NCBI RefSeq assembly: GCF_029873635.1
Contig: NC_080422.1
Location: 9,207,764 to 9,271,763, forward strand
Direction of reading: 5' to 3'
DNA length: 64,000 bases
Source: Malania oleifera
Lineage: Eukaryota > Streptophyta > Magnoliopsida > Santalales > Ximeniaceae
The position numbers were made by a program, and so were the translations under genes. This document shows positions 58,567 through 64,000 of the stretch, piece after piece. Each line of letters opens with the position of its first letter. The stretch's first letter is position 1. Under the pieces are notes generated by a model. The model did not search any database, had not been told where the DNA came from, and was given only the letters and a program-made list of their open reading frames with translations.

Positions 58567-59600
58567 ATGGATCTAGGAGAAAATAGTGCCCATGCGAGTG
58601 GCAGTGATGAAGCAGGACCATCGGGTGCAGCTAGGACCAACTCTGATGCGGTATTACGTAGCGTGGCTCAGCAGGTTATGGTCGAGATCGCTAGGAGCTC
58701 TAGGAAGCAAAGTGGTCCATCTACAGGGCATGGGTGCACTATAGAAAAGTTTACGAAGATGAATCCTCCGATATTCTCGGGTAGAGTTGATCCTGCTGTC
58801 GCCGAGAACTGGATGCAGTAGACCGAGAAGGTCTTGGCCGTATTGCAGTGTACTAAGGAACAGAGGGTCCTCTTCACCACCTATAGACTGACAGGAGAGG
58901 CTGAGAGGTGGTGGACTGCAGTGAGACTGTTGGAGCATCAGAGGGCGACTCCTATAGCCATGACATGGAACCGGTTTAAAGAATTGTTCTTTGATAGGTA
59001 TTTTCCAGCTACTGTCAGGGAGGCTAAGGTAAAAGAGTTCCTAAGTCTAAAGTAGGGACAGCTATCCGTCCAGTAGTATATGGCGCATTTCATCGAGCTC
59101 TCTCGTTTCTCCCCATACATTGTTCCTCATGAAGTGAAGAAAGTCAGGCAGTTTGAGAGAGGCTTGAGGCAGAGTATATTCAAGCAGGTGGTGGTGCTTC
59201 GGATCCCGAACTTTGCTAAGTTAGTCGACAGGACAGCCTTGGCAGAGATTGGTGAGCGTCTTGATGCAGAGAAGTAGGGACAGAGGAAGAGAGCTGCATC
59301 TACCGGCTACCAGGAAGGTCATAGACTGGGTCAGTGGAGGAGAGGAAATTATAGTATAGGGTGGAGGCAGGAGTCGGGAGGATGCGAGGTGCAGGTAAGG
59401 CAGGGTCCTTCAGTCTGTCAGACTTGTGGTGGGAGGCACTGGGGACAGTGTCGAGCTGGTGGTGTGGTGTGGTGTGCTATCGCTGCAGTAGATCGGGGCA
59501 TATGGTGCGAGACTGTCCTACCCTACGATATGTAGTTCCAGCTCCCAGACCATACCGGAGAGGTTATCAAGCGCTACATGGGGGCAACAGAGGAATAGGA
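58567..59600 (+). pseudogene. gag: Chromovirus gag
   Basis: Starts at ATG 58567 (MDLGEN). The gag core spans about 58745-59270 with AERWW near 58900 and FDRYFP near 58990. Two zinc knuckles follow: CQTCGGRHWGQC near 59420 and CYRCSRSGHMVRDC near 59478. They are in different frames, so an indel lies near 59455. In-frame stops at 58819, 59053, 59074 and 59275. Gag would form the particle; this copy is dead. Confidence 0.8.
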
Positions 59601-59611
59601 CTCCAACCAGG

Positions 59612-60060
59612 GTGTTTACTCTGACGCCGGGTGAGGCTGAGACGGCAGGTGATGTGGTGACAAGTATGGTTATTATGCATTCTTTTAAAATTATTGCATT
59701 GTTTGATTCAGGAGCTACACACTCGTTCGTTTCTTCGGGGTGTGTTAAATTATATGGGGCTGAAACACAATCATTAGATGTTGAATTGTTGGTATCTACA
59801 CCGACTGGGTCAGCACTGAGGTGTAGTAGGATGCTCCGAGGTTGTGCAGTTGATATTCAAGGAAAGACTTTGTCTGCTGATCTGATAGTGTTAGATATGC
59901 ACGGGTTTGATGTTATATTTGGCATGGATTGGCTAGCAGCTAATTTTGTCAGCATAGATTGCCGAGCACGAGAAGTGATATTCAGATCTCCGGGGGAAGT
60001 AGAATTCAAGTTCGTAGGGTCGCGAGTGCAATCCTCGCCTCAGCTAGTTTCAGCTATCTA
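59612..60060 (+). pseudogene. Chromovirus protease domain
   Basis: An uninterrupted segment with the aspartic protease site DSGATHSF near 59705 and the FDVIFGMDWL stretch near 59908, ending at a stop at 60059. The linker to RT continues after two stops (60059 and 60188). The protease processes the polyprotein in the family. The catalytic Asp is retained. Confidence 0.8.
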
Positions 60061-60196
60061 GGCCAGAAGACTACTGCTGAGTGGTTGTCAGGGGTTTGTA
60101 GCGGTTGTGAAAGAGATGTCAGAGAATGAATTGAAACTTGCTAGCACGCCTGTAGTAAAGGAGTTTACAGATGTTTTCCCAGACGAATGACCAGGC

Positions 60197-61500
60197 TTGT
60201 CACCCAATCATGAGGTAAATTTCCCTATTGATCTACTTCCAGGTACAACACCCATCTCTAAAGTACCTTATCGGATGGCACCAGCAGAATTGGCAGAATT
60301 GAAGAATCAGTTACAAGATCTTCTTGATAAGGGCTTCATAAGACCTAGTGTATCTCCGTGGGGAGCTCCAGTCTTATTTGTGAAGAATAAAGACGAGACT
60401 ATGAGGATGTGTATAGACTATAGGGAGATTAATAAAGTGACAATCAAGAACAAGTATCCTCTACCCCGTATCGACGATTTGTTTAACCAGCTCCAGGGTA
60501 CACAAGTATATTCGAAGATTGACCTCAGATCCGTCTACCATCAGGAAAAAGTAAAAGCAGAAGACTTCTCGAAGACGGCCTTCAGGACCAGGTACGGGCA
60601 TTACGAGTTTCTTGTTATGCCATTCGATTTGACGAATGCTTTTGCGGTATTTATAGACTTGATGAATAGAGTCTTCCACCAATACCTAGACCAGTTTGTT
60701 TTTGTTTTTATTGATGATGTACTGGTCTATTCGAGGAGCTATGAGGAGCATGAGACGCACCTGAGGCAGGTTTTGCAGACACTTTGGGAAAAGAAGTTGT
60801 ACGCCAAGTTCAATAAATGTGAATTCTGGCTTGAGAATGTCGTGTTTTTGGGGCATGTTGTATCTGGAGACGGTATTTCTGTGGTTCCTAGCAAGATTGA
60901 GGCAGTAGTGAATTGGACTAGACCGAGAAATGTCTAGGAAATCAAGAGTTTCTTAGGGCTAGCTGGCTATTATCGCCATTTCGTTGAGGGATTCTCAACT
61001 TTTTCAGGACCTTTGACACGAATGACGAGGAAGAATATCATATTTGAGTGGGACGACAGCTGTGAGCAGAGTTTTCAAGAACTGAAGCAAAGATTAGTCA
61101 CAGCACTAGTATTGGTTATCCCATCACGGGGCGAGGGGTATGTTATTTACAATGATGCATCCTTGAAGGGACTTGACTGTGTATTGATGCAGCATGGTAG
61201 GGTAGTGGTGTATGCGTCCAGGCAGTTGAAAGAATATGAAAAGAACTACTCTACACATGATCTTGAATTGGTTGCAGTAGTACACGCATTGAAAATTTGG
61301 AGGCATTATGTGTACGGTGAGTAGTGTGAGATTTTCTCCGACCACAACAGCTTAAAGTATTTCTTCACGCAGAAGGAATTGAACATGAGGCTGAGAAGGT
61401 GGTTGGAGCTGATTAAGGATTTTGATTGCACCATCAGTATTCACACAAGAAAAGCAAATGTGGTAGTTGATGCGTTGAGCAGGAAATCTAGGGAACCAGT
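60197..61500 (+). pseudogene. Chromovirus reverse transcriptase and RNase H
   Basis: RT motifs: [12 protein letters not shown] near 60268, [14 protein letters not shown] near 60353, [11 protein letters not shown] near 60411, KIDLRS near 60516, and FIDDVLVYS (catalytic IDD) near 60708. RNase H follows: a degraded NDAS start near 61150, [19 protein letters not shown] near 61215 and DHNSLKYF near 61340. Stops at 60935 and 61322 break one otherwise continuous frame. Confidence 0.85.
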
Positions 61501-61666
61501 GTTGGCAGCTATGGAGTTCCAGTATCCGATCATGATGGATCTAGAGAGACTCAGCATAGAGATGGTAAAGAGTGATCTTCCAGTGTGTATTTCCAACCTA
61601 ATAGTACAGCCTACTCTCCAAGAAAGAATTAAAGCCGCTCAAAAGGAAAACCTAGAATTAGTAAGG

Positions 61667-63048
61667 TGATAGAAAAAGTACAGAGTGATCAGGGGGAGGA
61701 ATTCAGTATTGCGGATGACGGAGCTTTGCGGTTTCGTTCCAGATTATGCGTTCCTGCTGATATAGAGATCAGAAAGACTATTTTAGAGGAGACTCACAGA
61801 TCTTTGTATACAATTCATCCTGGTAGTACGAAGATGTACAGAGATCTGCGAGATTTGTACTGGTGGAATGGTATGAAGAGAGAAATTGCCGAGTATGTAG
61901 CCCATTGTTTGACGTGCCAGCAGGTAAAGGCTAAGCACTAGAGGCCGGCAGGGCAGTTGCAGCCGCTATTTATCCCAGAGTGGAAGTGGGATCATATATC
62001 TCTGAACTTCGTGTCCAGACTGCCGATGGCATTACATGGCTAGAATGTCATCTGGGTGATTGTTGATCATTTGACTAAGATCGCCTACTTTATACCTATC
62101 AAGATCAGCTGCTCCCTCAACCGTTTAGCGAAGATCCACATTTAGGAGATAGTTCATTCTCATGGGGTGCCAGTATCGATTGTGTCATATCGAAACCCAC
62201 GTTTTACGTCACGTTTTTGGAAGAGTCTGCAGGAAGCATTAGGGTCTTAATTATCATTTAGCACAACATTCCATCCTCAGTCAGATGGGCAGACTGAGAG
62301 GACGATACAGACATTAGAAGATATGCTCCGTGCGTGCATATTATATTTTGGGGGTAGTTGGACTCAGTTCATGTCATTGGTAGAATTTTCATATAATAAC
62401 AATTATCAGACCAGCATTGGCATGGCACCATTTAAGGCTCTATACGGTAGGAGATGTCGTTCTCCTTTATTTTGGGATGAAGTGGGTGAGCGGCGAGTAG
62501 TGGGGCCAGAGCTTGTGCAGCAAGCGCGTTATAAGGTTCAGTTTATCAGAGACAAGATCAGTGCAGCTTAGAGCCGACAGAAAAGTTATGCTGATAATCG
62601 CTGCAGGAATCTAGAATTTGATGTGAGTAATCATGTGTTTTTGAAGATAGCTCCGTTGAAAGGGGTTATGCAATTTGGGAAGAAGGGTAAACTTAGTCCT
62701 AGGTTTATCGGTCCATTTGAGATTCTAGATAAAGTGGGGTCGATAGCCTACAGGCTAGCTTTACCACCTGTGTTGTCTAGGATCCACGATGTATTCCATG
62801 TTGCTATGTTGAGGAAATACGTCCCAGATCCTTCTCATATCATCAGTTATGATGAATTAGAGCTTAGCGATTCACTAGTGTATGAGAAGGTGCTAGTACA
62901 GATTCTGGATAGGAAAGTACATGAGCTATGTAACAAGAAGATTCCTCAGGTAAAAGTTTTGTGGAGGAATCATGCAATTGAAGAGGCTTCTTGGGAATCT
63001 GAGGAACAGATGACGCAGAAGTATCCGCATCTGTTCCAAGGGGTCTAA
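61667..63048 (+). pseudogene. Chromovirus integrase with chromodomain-like C-terminus
   Basis: The frame is shifted from RNase H near 61668. HHCC zinc domain: HRSLYTIH near 61796 and CLTC near 61907. Core: first Asp in IVDHLTK near 62060. The second catalytic Asp is lost (SYRNPRF at 62187 in place of SDRDPRF). The Glu lies in the HPQSDGQTERT region near 62275. Stops at 61939, 62041, 62143, 62248 and 62569. The last 45 residues (KVLWRNHAIEEASWESEEQM) are chromodomain-like, which in this clade directs integration to heterochromatin. Ends TAA 63046. Confidence 0.85.
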
Positions 63049-63302
63049 ATAGGTAAAATGTAAGTAGTTAGGTAGTATTTCTTTTGCAGGTACATGTAAT
63101 GGTTTAATTAGTATAGCATTTTAGTTTTGGGAGAAGTTTTCTTTTGTATATGTAATCTCCCAGGACTTAGAATGTAACCACGGTATTCATCCGCCATAAG
63201 TGAGGGTAAGTAATAAAATAAGTAGACCATTTTTCCTAATAAGGGATGATGAATTATACGAATAGTAAATTTCGAGGACAAAATTTTATAAGGAGGGGAG
63301 AA
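63049..63302 (+). other. Chromovirus 3' spacer and polypurine tract
   Basis: Noncoding spacer. Polypurine tract aaggaggggagaa at 63290-63302 immediately precedes the 3' LTR. A 22-base word at 63183-63204 is shared with the LINE tail (see findings). Confidence 0.75.
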
Positions 63303-64000
63303 TGTGACAACCCGAATAAAATGGAATTTAAATAATAAAGAGGGAAGGAAATTATCAGAGGACTCATCGACGAAGATAGGATTCATCGACGAGGGTATAA
63401 GAAAATTCGTCAACGAAAACAGGATTCGTCGACGAGGAAATACCGAGAGACGTTTTTAAGGAGACTGAATTTCGTTGATGAGAAGTGGATTTCGTCGACG
63501 AAATTATTAAAGGACTCATCGATGAATGACGTGGCTCGTCGACGAATCCCCTGCTCTATAAATATCAAAATTCGGATTTTTAACTTCACAATTAAGCTAA
63601 CGCTTTTTTTTCTCTCTCTCCCCTTCGATTCTCTCTCTCTCCTTCATCAATTTCAGGCTAAATTTACGCCGGATCGACAATCCGAAGCCACCACCACGCT
63701 CCTGGGGAAGTTCTCTCCAAATATGCCGGAGCGGATCGTTGGTGAAAGCAAGTTGGAAATCATCCCTGAGTTGAGGTAAGGTTTTTTAAGCCAAATTTGG
63801 TCTTGCAGTAGTTATAGGAAATGATATACACGTGGAAATACTGAAGTTGAATACTGAGAGTTTTCATTTTTAGGGTATTGGTCAGGAAATCGTACGGGTG
63901 TTAGATTAGAATATTTTGGGGGCTTTCTCAGTAGCCAGGTAAGGGGATAAATTAAGCTAGTTCTTTTTGAGAAAATGTATATATATATATAGCATTTGAT
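63303..64000 (+). repeat. Chromovirus 3' LTR, truncated by window end
   Basis: TGTGACAACCC start. Contains the tcgtcgacga motif cluster at 63363-63545, TATAAATA at 63557-63564 and a CT-rich leader. About 1500 bp more expected beyond the window. Confidence 0.88.

Larger units (their letters stand above)
56067..64000 (+). mobile_element. Tekay-type chromovirus (Ty3/gypsy), 5' LTR to partial 3' LTR
   Basis: 5' LTR 56067-58263, tRNA-Met-type primer site 58267-58279, gag-pol 58567-63048, polypurine tract 63290-63302, 3' LTR from 63303 to beyond the window. Integrase ends in a chromodomain-like segment, which places it among chromoviruses. Inserted into the older gypsy LTR at 54237, with tatat before it. 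The first 270 bases of the two LTRs differ at about 8 percent of sites, mostly CpG changes. Confidence 0.88.

Noticed and set aside
58654-58938. Minus-strand open frames over gag
   Set aside because: Antisense shadows of the chromovirus gag; they lack domain similarity.

Overview
The window is plant nuclear DNA, almost certainly from a eudicot with a repeat-rich genome. Evidence: one host gene with plant-type GT-AG introns and a chloroplast transit peptide, plus Sirevirus and Tork-type copia elements, Tekay-type chromoviruses, a TRIM array, tRNA-derived SINEs, a plant L1-type LINE and a CACTA-like end. No rRNA or tRNA gene, CRISPR array or organelle gene was seen. The species cannot be named from the sequence.

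Layout. 1-11308 is a nested stack. An old Sirevirus (B: RNase H remnant at 1169, env-like ORF at 7393, 3' LTR 9246-11308) was split by a second, pol-less Sirevirus (A: 1408-7108, TSD agtcg). A minus-strand gypsy LTR fragment (744-1168) also interrupts B and is itself interrupted by another Sirevirus-type LTR (1-743). 11676-12977 is a MITE-like element carrying a tandem array of five TRIM LTRs.

13193-31250 is the only intact host gene: an 11-exon, 378-codon PAM71-type (GDT1/UPF0016) chloroplast Mn/Ca transporter. Its first intron is about 11.1 kb because it holds a nearly full-length but inactive TNT1-like copia element (13630-18275) and a second, minus-strand copia remnant with a triplicated integrase segment (20372-24000).

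31251-35205 is intergenic, with a long imperfect hairpin at 32564-32707 and an AT-rich MITE-like element. 35206-40378 is a decayed LINE with a 317-bp duplication at its 5' end. 41459-45790 is a three-level nest: gypsy LTR, then SINE, then Sirevirus solo LTR, with target duplications proving the last two steps. 46135-48041 holds a 180-bp tandem repeat and a CACTA-like terminus. 48190-54236 is mostly unannotated AT-rich sequence with a second SINE and a LINE scrap. 54237-64000 is a gypsy LTR interrupted by a younger Tekay-type chromovirus (56067 to beyond the window end).

The most notable pattern is that at least five LTR copies from unrelated families (Sirevirus and chromovirus) each carry a cluster of short, mostly palindromic motifs just upstream of their TATA box, often centred on GTCGAC. 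The same kind of cluster precedes the env-like ORF of Sirevirus B. I found no clear evidence of a wholly new biological system. The best leads are these motif clusters, the possible internal env promoter, the hairpin at 32.6 kb, and the heavily TE-loaded PAM71 locus.
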